Positions 1-6,174 of a DNA stretch of 9,070 nucleotides are shown here, piece by piece. Position 1 is the first letter of the stretch. Every line of letters starts with the position of its first letter. The DNA lies in the NCBI GenBank assembly GCA_947455285.1, contig CANGOK010000125.1, positions 1-9,070 of the forward strand, in the 5' to 3' direction. This DNA is from Beijerinckiaceae bacterium. Its GTDB lineage: Bacteria; Pseudomonadota; Alphaproteobacteria; Rhizobiales; Beijerinckiaceae. The notes beneath the pieces were generated by a model. The model had not been told where the DNA came from and made no database searches. It worked only from the letters and a program-made list of their open reading frames with translations. A program made the translations under genes and the position numbers.

Positions 1-557
1 CCGATGCGCATGCCGGTGATGAGCACAGGCAGCGCGCCGGGCAGCAGCACATGGCGGAATGTGTCAAAGCTTGAAGCGCCCATGGAGCGCGCGGCGCGCA
101 AATAACGCTCCTCCATATTGGAGAAGGCGGCGATGGTGTTGAGCGCGATGGGGAAGAAAGCGTAGGTCGCGCCATAGGCGACTTTCGATCCCGCGCCGAT
201 GCCGAAGAACAGGATGAACATCGGGAAGAACAGGGTGATCGGCACGGTGAAAAGGCCTGCGATCACCGGCTCGATCACTTGCGTAGCGAGTTTGGAGCGT
301 GTGATCGCATAACCTGCAAGAACGCCCGCGACGATGGCGATGGCGAAAGCCTTGGCGATGGTGGTGAGCGTGACGACCACGGCGGACCAGAAGGAAGAGG
401 TCTGCACGAGGCGTTCAAGGGCTTTAAAAACCGTGACGGGCTTTGGCAGGAAAAGCGCGCTGACGCCACCCGTCTCAGTCGCGAAGAACCACGCCCCCGC
501 GACGATCGCCAGGAAGGCCATCTGCACCGAACGCGTGGCGAAATTGGAGCGTTCCAC
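1..557 (-). CDS. ABC transporter permease, NitT/SsuC/TauC type (3' end cut by window edge)
   Basis: This is the inner-membrane channel subunit of the importer whose ATPase and binding protein lie upstream. I read it by translating the reverse strand: 185 codons are visible before the window edge. Hydrophobic segments lie at about residues 11-27, 58-84, 101-121 and 125-145. The permease EAA-type loop that docks on the ATPase follows at about 154-177 (RAARSMGAS, then LLPGALP). The C-terminal part, normally about 60-80 residues more, is outside. I chose the GTG at 555-557 because GGGAG (565-569 on the opposite strand) sits 7 nt upstream. An ATG 12 codons further in would cut into the first membrane segment. 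Only 2 nt separate this start from the ATPase stop, and the ribosome site lies inside the ATPase gene, so translational coupling is likely. The family is confident; the transported substrate is unknown. Confidence 0.9.
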   Translation of the reverse strand, partial: MERSNFATRSVQMAFLAIVAGAWFFATETGGVSALFLPKPVTVFKALERLVQTSSFWSAVVVTLTTIAKAFAIAIVAGVLAGYAITRSKLATQVIEPVIAGLFTVPITLFFPMFILFFGIGAGSKVAYGATYAFFPIALNTIAAFSNMEERYLRAARSMGASSFDTFRHVLLPGALPVLITGMRI

Positions 558-559
558 GC

Positions 560-1387
560 TCAGGCTCCCGCGCTCTGGGGTTGCGGATCGCGCTGGGCCG
601 CCATGGCGGCGCGGATCTCGTCACGCAGCAGCGCGTAGCATTCATTGCGCAATTCGCTGAAGCGCGGCTCCAGCATGAAATCGGGCGAACGCGGATGAGG
701 CTCATTGACGTTGATGATCGTCTTGATGCGGCCAGGACGCGCGCTCATCACCACGATACGGTCGGAAAGGAACACAGCTTCGGCCAGCGAGTGAGTGACG
801 AACACGATGGTCTTGCCGGTCGCAGCGAGAAGCTGAGACAAATCTTCGCCCAGCACCATGCGCGTTTGTTCATCGAGCGCGGCGAATGGCTCGTCCATGA
901 GTAGGATGTCGGTCTCGACGCAGATGCCGCGCGCCATGTTCACGCGCTGGCGCATGCCTACAGACAGTTGCTCGGGATAATGGCCCGCAAAGGACGCCAT
1001 GCCGACGGCCTTGAGGGCGCTCATGGCGCGATCATCCCATTCCGCTTGCGGGATGCCTTGAAACTTGAGGGCGATACGGAAGTTTTCGATGATCGTATAC
1101 CAGGGAAACAGGGTGCTTTCCTGAAACACGAAAGCGACCTTGTCGGGGTGGGGCGCGCCATCGACGGGGCGGCCATCGACGAGGCAGGTTCCGCTGGTGG
1201 GTTTGAAGAGACCGCCGACGATGTTGAGCAAGGTGCTCTTGCCGCAGCCCGAGGGACCAAGAAGGCAAAGGAACTCGCCTTTCTTGATGTCGAGCGACAC
1301 ATCGTCGAGGGCCAGCACGGCGCTCGATTCATCCGCAGCGCCATAGCGCTGCGTGATATTGCGGATCGAAATAGCCGTATCGCTCAT
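560..1387 (-). CDS. ABC transporter ATP-binding protein, NitT/SsuB/TauB type
   Basis: This is the cytoplasmic ATPase that drives the importer, 275 aa and full length for the family. Visible motifs in order are Walker A GPSGCGKST (44-52), Q-loop Q89 in FVFQESTLFPW, signature LSVGMRQR (141-148), Walker B ILLMDE (161-166), D-loop ALD (170-172) and the switch histidine H199 in VTHS. The SDRIVVMSARPGRI stretch (208-221) is typical of nitrate/sulfonate/taurine importers. The signature carries Val where the usual sequence is LSGGM. The start ATG has no good Shine-Dalgarno: GAGGG is 12 nt away, and a strong hairpin lies in the 59-nt gap after the binding-protein gene. The ATPase may therefore be made at a lower level than the binding protein. 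The substrate cannot be read from this subunit. Confidence 0.96.
   Translation of the reverse strand: MSDTAISIRNITQRYGAADESSAVLALDDVSLDIKKGEFLCLLGPSGCGKSTLLNIVGGLFKPTSGTCLVDGRPVDGAPHPDKVAFVFQESTLFPWYTIIENFRIALKFQGIPQAEWDDRAMSALKAVGMASFAGHYPEQLSVGMRQRVNMARGICVETDILLMDEPFAALDEQTRMVLGEDLSQLLAATGKTIVFVTHSLAEAVFLSDRIVVMSARPGRIKTIINVNEPHPRSPDFMLEPRFSELRNECYALLRDEIRAAMAAQRDPQPQSAGA
565..569 (-). promoter_or_regulatory. Ribosome binding site of the permease inside the ATPase gene
   Basis: GGGAG on the minus strand, 7 nt before the GTG start. It supports the GTG over the downstream ATG and lies within the last codons of the ATPase gene. Confidence 0.6.
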
Positions 1388-1412
1388 CAGTCAAAGGCCC
1401 TCGAGGCGTCGA

Positions 1413-1432
1413 GACGCCCCGCATGGGGCGTC
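1413..1432 (-). promoter_or_regulatory. Intercistronic hairpin between binding protein and ATPase genes
   Basis: GACGCCCC-N4-GGGGCGTC is a perfect 8-bp GC-rich inverted repeat with a 4-nt loop. It begins 14 nt after the binding-protein stop codon and has no T-tract on the minus strand. Such hairpins in binding-protein operons commonly protect the upstream mRNA or attenuate downstream expression; that role here is inferred. Confidence 0.5.
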
Positions 1433-1446
1433 CGATCCGACATCAT

Positions 1447-2415
1447 TCAGAGTTTCACCGGCGCAAAGCCGGGCAGGAAGAGTTCGTTCGCATCGGGGAT
1501 CCGATCAAGGATTTCGAGATCCTTGAGGGATTTACGAATGGTCTCGATCGCCTTGGGGTTGAAGGCGCCATCCATGGAGAGCATCTGCATTTCATAGTCG
1601 TAGCTCTTGTCCACGACGCTGACCGGAAGGCTCATAGTGGCGGCGATGATCTTCACCGTCTCCTCGCGATTCTCCTTCATGAATTTCGCGGTGGTGAACC
1701 ACGCATGGAGGAAACGCTTCAACAGATCAGGATTGTTCTTGATCAGATTGCGATGCGCGAAGATGGCGTGTGTGTGGAAATCGGGCACCGCCTCGCCAAA
1801 AGTGGCGAGCAAGCGGCCTTCGCCGTTTTCGACGAGGTTCCAGGTTTCCTGAATTGAATTGACGCTACCAGCAAGTTCGCCTGATTTCATCGCGGCGAGG
1901 CGCGTGCGCATTTCGCCCATGGCGGTGACGTCGATGCCGGTGGGTCCCCAGCCCTTGCTCTCGGCAAGGCGGCGGGTGAGCCAATCGGTGAGCGAGCCGG
2001 CGGTGGTCACGCCGATGCGCTTGCCCTTGAGGTCGTCGATGGTCTTGATGGGACCATCCTTCATCACGACGAGGGACATGTTGCGCGGCTCGGAGGCCAT
2101 GGCCGCCACAGCGATGGCGGGCACACCCTTGGCCGCATAGCCCATGCCGGGGCCGGAGCCGAAACCGACGTCGATGACGCCAGCGGCCATCGCCTGCTGC
2201 ATCTGGCCGTCGCCGCGGAAAACGGAAATCTCAGCGTCGATCCCATCTGCGGCGAATATGCCTTTGGCCTTGGCGAGATCCGCGCCCGAGAAGGGGAAGG
2301 ATGAACCGATTGATTTTCCGATGCGCAGTTTATCGGCGGCGAAAGCCGGTCCGGCCTTCATGGCCACGCCGGTCATCGCAGTGATGGCGATCGCGCTACG
2401 ACGCGTGAGCTTCAT
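1447..2415 (-). CDS. Periplasmic ABC substrate-binding protein, NitT/SsuA/NMT1 type
   Basis: This first gene of the importer operon encodes the periplasmic ligand receptor, 322 aa from the chosen start. The N-terminus MKLTRRSAIAITAM is a signal peptide with a twin-arginine, a hydrophobic core and a likely cleavage after AFA (about residue 26). The mature part has the NMT1/THI5-like layout: LRIGKS, a KGIFAADGIDAEI segment, a GVIDVGFGSGPG pocket segment, then DDLKGKRIGVTTAGSLTDWL at the start of the second lobe. The ATG at 2415 has AGGGGAGGA 6 nt upstream. An alternative start at 2466 would add 17 residues unlike a signal peptide and would place the ribosome site inside the gene, so I rejected it. 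The gene is divergent from a LysR regulator that may control it. The ligand could be a sulfonate, a nitrate-like anion, a pyrimidine or a ureide; sequence alone does not decide. Confidence 0.92.
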   Translation of the reverse strand: MKLTRRSAIAITAMTGVAMKAGPAFAADKLRIGKSIGSSFPFSGADLAKAKGIFAADGIDAEISVFRGDGQMQQAMAAGVIDVGFGSGPGMGYAAKGVPAIAVAAMASEPRNMSLVVMKDGPIKTIDDLKGKRIGVTTAGSLTDWLTRRLAESKGWGPTGIDVTAMGEMRTRLAAMKSGELAGSVNSIQETWNLVENGEGRLLATFGEAVPDFHTHAIFAHRNLIKNNPDLLKRFLHAWFTTAKFMKENREETVKIIAATMSLPVSVVDKSYDYEMQMLSMDGAFNPKAIETIRKSLKDLEILDRIPDANELFLPGFAPVKL

Positions 2416-2421
2416 CTTCAG

Positions 2422-2430
2422 TCCTCCCCT
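2422..2430 (-). promoter_or_regulatory. Ribosome binding site that fixes the binding-protein start
   Basis: AGGGGAGGA on the minus strand, 6 nt before the ATG at 2415. It is the strongest Shine-Dalgarno in the importer operon and rules against the longer frame opening at 2466. Confidence 0.75.
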
Positions 2431-2510
2431 GCCGCCGGGGCTGTAGCCCGACCCTTTCCATTTCATAGATCACGATGCCCCGAAGCAATCGCCCGGGAGG
2501 CTTTATTGAA

Positions 2511-2528
2511 TATAGTGTGCAGGCTATA
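2511..2528. promoter_or_regulatory. Candidate LysR-type operator dyad in the divergent region
   Basis: TATAG-N8-CTATA is a perfect 5-bp inverted repeat in the AT-richest part of the 121-bp gap between the LysR gene and the importer operon. It ends 8 bp before the regulator ATG and lies about 95-113 bp upstream of the binding-protein ATG. LysR regulators usually bind interrupted dyads of T-N11-A style between themselves and a divergent target; here the geometry is T-N12-A. The position fits autoregulation plus control of the importer. This is inferred and no binding data exist. Confidence 0.4.
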
Positions 2529-2536
2529 AGGCATAG

Positions 2537-3445
2537 ATGATATCTCTCAGCAGCCGCCGCCTTCAGGTTTTCGTCGCCATCGTCGAGGCGGGCTCCTTCG
2601 CGGGGGCTGCCCGCAGGCTGGGCATCGCCCAGCCCTCCGTCAGCGCCCATATCCAGAGCCTCGAGCGCGAGACGGGCGCCCGCCTTTTCGAGCGCACCAG
2701 CGGCCGTCACGCGGCGCTCACGGAGGCAGGGCGCAACTTTCTGGTCCACGCACGCGATCTTCTGGAGCGCACCGCCCGGCTTGAGCAGGAGCTTGCCGCC
2801 GGAACGGAGCAGGCCTCCGCGACGGTGGCCTTCGCCTGCCAGCGCTCGCTGGCCCTGACGATCCTGCGCGCGCCGCTGGCCGAATACGCCCGCACCCGGC
2901 GCGACACCCGCCTGTCCGTCCGCATCGCCTTTCAGGAAGAGGTGATCGCCGCCGTGCGCATGGGGGCGACGGATCTGGGCTGCCTCATGTCGAACGAGGA
3001 GCCAGACGATATCCCCTCCATCCTCATCGGCCGCCAGCGTTTCGTGATCTTTGCGGCGCCGGATCATCCCCTGGCAGGAAAGAAACGGGTGCCACCAAGC
3101 GAACTGTCGGATCAGGACTTCATCGGCCCGGTGGCTTCATCGGTGTTCGGCCGCACCCAGAAGAAACTTTTGGCGGGGATCGGGGTGGAGCGGATGCGCG
3201 TCGTCGCCGAAGGCACGGAATTTTCACTCGTCCGCGATCTGGCGGCGGCCGGACTTGGACTTGGCTGTTCGCTTTACGCTTCTGTGGAGCCTGATCTGGC
3301 GGCAGGGCGACTGGCGCTGATCGACATCGACGGCCCGCCGCTTTTTCTGGATGTACGCCTGCTCATGAACCCGCAGCGCCGCCTCGCCCGGCCGGTGCGC
3401 GAGTTCACCGATTTCCTTCGGGAAACCTTCGCGACGACCGGATAG
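2537..3445 (+). CDS. LysR-family transcriptional regulator
   Basis: This is a cytoplasmic DNA-binding regulator, 302 aa and typical for the family. The N-terminal winged helix-turn-helix covers about residues 5-63, with the recognition region FAGAARRLGIAQPSVSAHIQ (21-40) followed by LERETGARLFER and LTEAGR. A linker helix occupies about 65-92. The remainder is a periplasmic-binding-protein-like effector domain, including RQRFVIFAAPDHPLAGK and the GLGLGCSL segment. The ATG at 2537 has a weak AAGG 5 nt upstream and gives the usual short lead before the HTH. The gene is divergent from the importer operon and convergent with allE, ending 3 bp from it. Its position predicts control of the importer and possibly of the allA-allE genes. 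The inducer is unknown. Confidence 0.95.
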   Translation: MISLSSRRLQVFVAIVEAGSFAGAARRLGIAQPSVSAHIQSLERETGARLFERTSGRHAALTEAGRNFLVHARDLLERTARLEQELAAGTEQASATVAFACQRSLALTILRAPLAEYARTRRDTRLSVRIAFQEEVIAAVRMGATDLGCLMSNEEPDDIPSILIGRQRFVIFAAPDHPLAGKKRVPPSELSDQDFIGPVASSVFGRTQKKLLAGIGVERMRVVAEGTEFSLVRDLAAAGLGLGCSLYASVEPDLAAGRLALIDIDGPPLFLDVRLLMNPQRRLARPVREFTDFLRETFATTG

Positions 3446-3448
3446 GCC

Positions 3449-4291
3449 TCAGCGCCCCGAGCGGACGATTGGCCCTAGCGCCGCGTGCCGGTTCACATCC
3501 TTGTAGAGCAGGTAGCGGAAGGGTCCGGGGCCCCCGGCGTAGCAGGCCTGAGGGCAGAAGGCGCGCAGCCACATGAAATCCCCGGCCTCGACCTCGACCC
3601 AATCCTGATTGAGGCGATAAACCGCTTTCCCCTCAAGCACATAGAGCCCATGCTCCATGATATGGGTCTCGGCGAAGGGGATCACGCCGCCGGGCTGGAA
3701 CGTGACGATGTTGACGTGCATGTCGAAGCGAATGTCATCGGGGTCAATGAACCGCGTCGTCGCCCAGACCCCGTTCACATCCGGCATGAAGGCCGGGGCG
3801 ACGCTCTGGTCGCTGGAGACGAAGGATTCCGGCGCAGGCATGCCCCGCACCGGCTCATAGGCCTTGCGGATCCAGTGGAATTTGGCGAGGCCCTCGCCCG
3901 TGTTGCGCAGCGTCCAGCGCGACGACGGCGCGAGCCAGGCGAAGCCGCCAGCCGTCAGCTGATGGACCTTGCCCGCGATCTCGAGCTGCAACTCGCCCTC
4001 GACCACGAAGAGCGCGCCCTGCGCAGAGGGGTCGGGCTCGGGATCAAGGCTGCCGCCGCCGGGGCCGACCTCCATCACATATTGCGCGAAGGTCTCTGCG
4101 AAGCCCGACAGAGGCCTCGCGATGATCCAGGCCCGCGTCTTCTCCCAGAAGGGCAGGTTGCTGGTCACGATGTCCCGCATCACCCCCTTGGGGATGACCG
4201 CATAAGCTTCAGTGAAGACAGCGCGTCCGGTCAAAAGCTCGGTCTGCGGAGGATGGCCGCCGGGGATCGCGTAATAATTCTTGGCGCTCAT
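3449..4291 (-). CDS. allE: (S)-ureidoglycine aminohydrolase, bicupin
   Basis: This enzyme releases ammonia from (S)-ureidoglycine to give (S)-ureidoglycolate in allantoin breakdown, and needs Mn2+. The protein is 280 aa with two cupin domains, roughly 60-140 and 190-265. The second domain carries the metal set known from plant and E. coli enzymes: E208 and H210 in AETHIMEH, H214 in the same motif, and Q248 in CPQACYAGG, with K264 in LLYKDVNR matching the reported substrate-contacting lysine. The YVLEGKAVYRLNQDWVEVEA region is very close to what I recall of E. coli YlbA/AllE. The start ATG has GGAG 6 nt upstream. It is the second gene of an operon with allA (17-18 nt gap). Its end lies 3 bp from the end of the convergent LysR gene, leaving no room for separate terminators. 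Confidence 0.96.
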   Translation of the reverse strand: MSAKNYYAIPGGHPPQTELLTGRAVFTEAYAVIPKGVMRDIVTSNLPFWEKTRAWIIARPLSGFAETFAQYVMEVGPGGGSLDPEPDPSAQGALFVVEGELQLEIAGKVHQLTAGGFAWLAPSSRWTLRNTGEGLAKFHWIRKAYEPVRGMPAPESFVSSDQSVAPAFMPDVNGVWATTRFIDPDDIRFDMHVNIVTFQPGGVIPFAETHIMEHGLYVLEGKAVYRLNQDWVEVEAGDFMWLRAFCPQACYAGGPGPFRYLLYKDVNRHAALGPIVRSGR

Positions 4292-4309
4292 GATCGACTC
4301 CGATGCGCT

Positions 4310-4801
4310 TCAGGGCGTGAGCTCAAGCTGCTCGCCGGCTTCAAGCCAAACCTCTTCCAGATTATTCCCCGGCCCGCCCCTGTCCACGATGAAAAAGCGG
4401 CTCGCGGGATCGAGCACCAGCAATGGATGATGCCACACATTGCGCGCATAGCTCACGCCCTGCCGCCCGCTCGCCGAAAAGGCGCGATAGGTCGAGGCGT
4501 CCTTGGGATCAGTGCAGACGAGCACCAGCCAGGGGCGATCCTGCAGGGGATAGAAGAGCTGCGTTCCCAGCGGATGACGCTCCATGATCTCGATGCGGAT
4601 CGGCATGGGGCGCGGCTCGGCCACGAAGAGGCTGATATTCGTCACGCCACCTTCGCTCGCCACGTCGACGACGGCGAGTCCATCGCAACGCGTGGCGAAA
4701 CCCTGATTGATCGCCTTAACGGGCGCGCCATCAGTCTCGACGACCTCGCCAAAGGGGACGAATGCCTCTCGTGTGAGGGGCGCGATGGGGATGTTCACCA
4801 T
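4310..4801 (-). CDS. allA: Ureidoglycolate lyase
   Basis: This enzyme splits (S)-ureidoglycolate into glyoxylate and urea, the step after AllE. The protein is 163 aa from the chosen ATG, against 160 for the E. coli enzyme. It has the cupin-like AllA signature stretches: REAFVPFGEVVET at 11-23, ERHPLGTQ at 74-81, RNVWHHPLL at 120-128 and FIVDRGG at 137-143. An alternative GTG at 4828 would add nine residues, but no ribosome site precedes it. The ATG at 4801 has GAAGG 7 nt upstream and gives the usual N-terminus. It is the first gene of the allA-allE operon and divergent from a Rieske oxygenase. Uricase, allantoinase and allantoate-processing genes are not in the window and must lie elsewhere if the whole pathway exists. 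Confidence 0.96.
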   Translation of the reverse strand: MVNIPIAPLTREAFVPFGEVVETDGAPVKAINQGFATRCDGLAVVDVASEGGVTNISLFVAEPRPMPIRIEIMERHPLGTQLFYPLQDRPWLVLVCTDPKDASTYRAFSASGRQGVSYARNVWHHPLLVLDPASRFFIVDRGGPGNNLEEVWLEAGEQLELTP

Positions 4802-4995
4802 GCCAAGACCTTCGATCGTTCGAATCACGCAACGCCTGCAGGCACAGGCAGGGCGGCTGATCTCCTAGCATGTTTTTTACGCCGACGCATGAGCGGGGCT
4901 TTCAAAGCACTCCTTGCCGCAGGCGGGTTCGCCGGATTAAGTTGCCTCAAAACAACCGGCCCTTGCCGGCACGCGATCAGGGGGAAACAGAGCAT
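4802..4995. promoter_or_regulatory. Divergent control region between allA and the Rieske oxygenase gene
   Basis: These 194 bp hold no credible gene and must carry the promoters for both directions. Symmetric elements are TTCGA-N4-TCGAA (4811-4824), the perfect 10-bp palindrome GCCTGCAGGC (4834-4843), GTTG-N8-CAAC (4941-4956) and CCGGC-N4-GCCGG (4956-4969). A weak plus-strand promoter candidate is TTGCCG (4914-4919), 16 bp, ATTAAG (4936-4941). The oxygenase ribosome site is AGGGGGA (4979-4985), 10 nt before the ATG. Operator function for any of these is inferred. Confidence 0.4.
4809..4813 (-). promoter_or_regulatory. Ribosome binding site that decides the allA start
   Basis: GAAGG on the minus strand, 7 nt before the ATG at 4801. 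It favours this start over the GTG at 4828. It overlaps the TTCGA-N4-TCGAA dyad at 4811-4824. Confidence 0.6.
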
Positions 4996-6153
4996 ATGAG
5001 TTCGGACGCCAAAAAACGCTACGACGTCGATCTTGCGACCACTCTTCCGGGCACGCCGGGCGGCAAATTCATGCGCCAGTTCTGGATCGCCGTTCACGAC
5101 AGCGGCGATCTCCCCGTTGGCCGGGCGAAGCCGATCCGCATCATGGGCGAGGACTTCACGATTTTTCGCACCCAGTCGGGCGTCGCGCAAGTCATGGCGC
5201 AGCGGTGCCCACATCGCGGGGCCCAGATGCATCTTGGCTGGGTGGAAGGCGAGGAGCTTCGCTGCGTCTATCACGGCTGGAAGTTCGACTGTACGGGCCG
5301 CTGCACCGAGCAACCCGCTGAAGAGCCCGGCTATAACGAAAAGGTCCGCATCAAGACCTATCCGACCGGCGAGCACATGGGCCTTGTCTTCGCCTATTTC
5401 GGCGAAGGCGAGCCCCCGCATTTCCCGCCCTTCCCCGAGCCCGAGGGCGAAGGCGTCATCGAGGTTCGGCCTTCTACTCAAGCGCCCTGCAACTATCTTC
5501 AGTGCTTCGAAAACAGCATGGACGAGGTGCATGTCGCCTTCACCCATGCGCCGGGCGGCTCACACGCCAAGATCGCGCAGGACCTCCCCATCATCACGGC
5601 CGAAGAGACCGATTGGGGCATGATGCGTTATGGCCGCCGCAAAACTGGCGACGTGCGCCATACGCTCCACTATGCGCCCAACGCCGTGCGCGTCTTCGTG
5701 CCGCCCTTCTTTGGCATGGACGGCGTCGGCGGCTGGCCGGAGATGATCCTCATCTTCACGCCCGTGGACGATGAAAACTGCCGCTGGTTCGCAACCAGCA
5801 AGGTCTATGTGACTGGCGAGGAGGCCGATAAATACTGGGCCAAGCGCCGCGAGATGCTGTCCAAAGCGGGTGACTTCGCGCCCATCATGGACGTGGTGAA
5901 CGACATCTGGAGCGGCAAGCTCGTCTATGAGGATGTGCGCCATCCCCAGCTCGCCCGCGTGCAGGACATCGCCGTGCAGGCTGGACAGGGACGAATAGCC
6001 GACCGTGAAAATGAATTCCTCGGACGTTCGGACGCCGGCATCGTCGCATGGCGGCGCATTCTGCTGCGCGAACTGCGCGCCATCGCCAATGGACAGCCGC
6101 AAAAGAAATGGGCGACGCCGCCGGCCGATGTGAAGCCGGTCATGGGCGCCTGA
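4996..6153 (+). CDS. Rieske non-haem iron oxygenase, alpha subunit (aromatic ring-hydroxylating or demethylating type)
   Basis: This is a soluble oxygenase that uses electrons from a partner reductase to insert oxygen into an organic substrate. The protein is 385 aa. The N-terminal Rieske domain binds a 2Fe-2S cluster through C71 and H73 (CPH), then after 16 residues C90 and H93 (CVYH). The catalytic domain has NSMDEVHVAFTH (173-184), matching NxxDxxHxxxxH with iron ligands H179 and H184 and bridging D176. D324 in RVQDIAVQ is the likely third ligand. The ending ADRENEFLGRSDAGI resembles phthalate/phenoxybenzoate-type monocomponent oxygenases. I chose the ATG at 4996 because the frame opening at 4870 adds 42 arginine-rich residues before the natural domain start. 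No reductase, ferredoxin or beta subunit lies nearby. It is 21 nt upstream of, and probably cotranscribed with, a Bug-type binding protein. The substrate is unknown. Confidence 0.93.
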   Translation: MSSDAKKRYDVDLATTLPGTPGGKFMRQFWIAVHDSGDLPVGRAKPIRIMGEDFTIFRTQSGVAQVMAQRCPHRGAQMHLGWVEGEELRCVYHGWKFDCTGRCTEQPAEEPGYNEKVRIKTYPTGEHMGLVFAYFGEGEPPHFPPFPEPEGEGVIEVRPSTQAPCNYLQCFENSMDEVHVAFTHAPGGSHAKIAQDLPIITAEETDWGMMRYGRRKTGDVRHTLHYAPNAVRVFVPPFFGMDGVGGWPEMILIFTPVDDENCRWFATSKVYVTGEEADKYWAKRREMLSKAGDFAPIMDVVNDIWSGKLVYEDVRHPQLARVQDIAVQAGQGRIADRENEFLGRSDAGIVAWRRILLRELRAIANGQPQKKWATPPADVKPVMGA

Positions 6154-6163
6154 TAAAAGAATT

Positions 6164-6170
6164 GGGAGGA
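6164..6170 (+). promoter_or_regulatory. Ribosome binding site of the Bug-type protein gene
   Basis: GGGAGGA, 4 nt before the ATG at 6175, in the 21-nt gap after the oxygenase stop. This strong site, with no room for a promoter, suggests the two genes share a transcript. Confidence 0.6.
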
Positions 6171-6174
6171 TGTC

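Noticed and set aside
1405..1418. A second inverted repeat GGCGTC-GA-GACGCC next to the intercistronic hairpin
   Set aside because: A 2-nt loop cannot form a stable hairpin, and it competes with the better 8-bp stem at 1413-1432.
968..1597. A 209-codon plus-strand open frame opposite the ATPase and the binding-protein end
   Set aside because: It has no domain and no ribosome site, and lies antisense to an ATPase with all standard motifs.
2396..3067. A 223-codon minus-strand open frame opposite the LysR gene
   Set aside because: It has no recognisable domain, lies antisense to a clear LysR protein and overlaps the binding-protein start.
4870..4995. A longer N-terminus for the Rieske oxygenase
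   Set aside because: The 42 added residues are arginine-rich and unlike the family, and the ATG at 4996 has a purine-rich AGGGGGA upstream.
3485..4999. A 504-codon open frame on the plus strand, opposite allE and allA and crossing their gap
   Set aside because: It is rich in Arg, His, Asp and Gly with no recognisable domain, as expected for the antisense of GC-rich codon-biased genes. The two minus-strand genes beneath it are clear family members. Its length is striking but not sufficient.
4825..5547. A 240-codon minus-strand open frame opposite the Rieske oxygenase
   Set aside because: It is antisense to a complete Rieske domain, and its His/Ala/Arg-rich composition fits a shadow frame.
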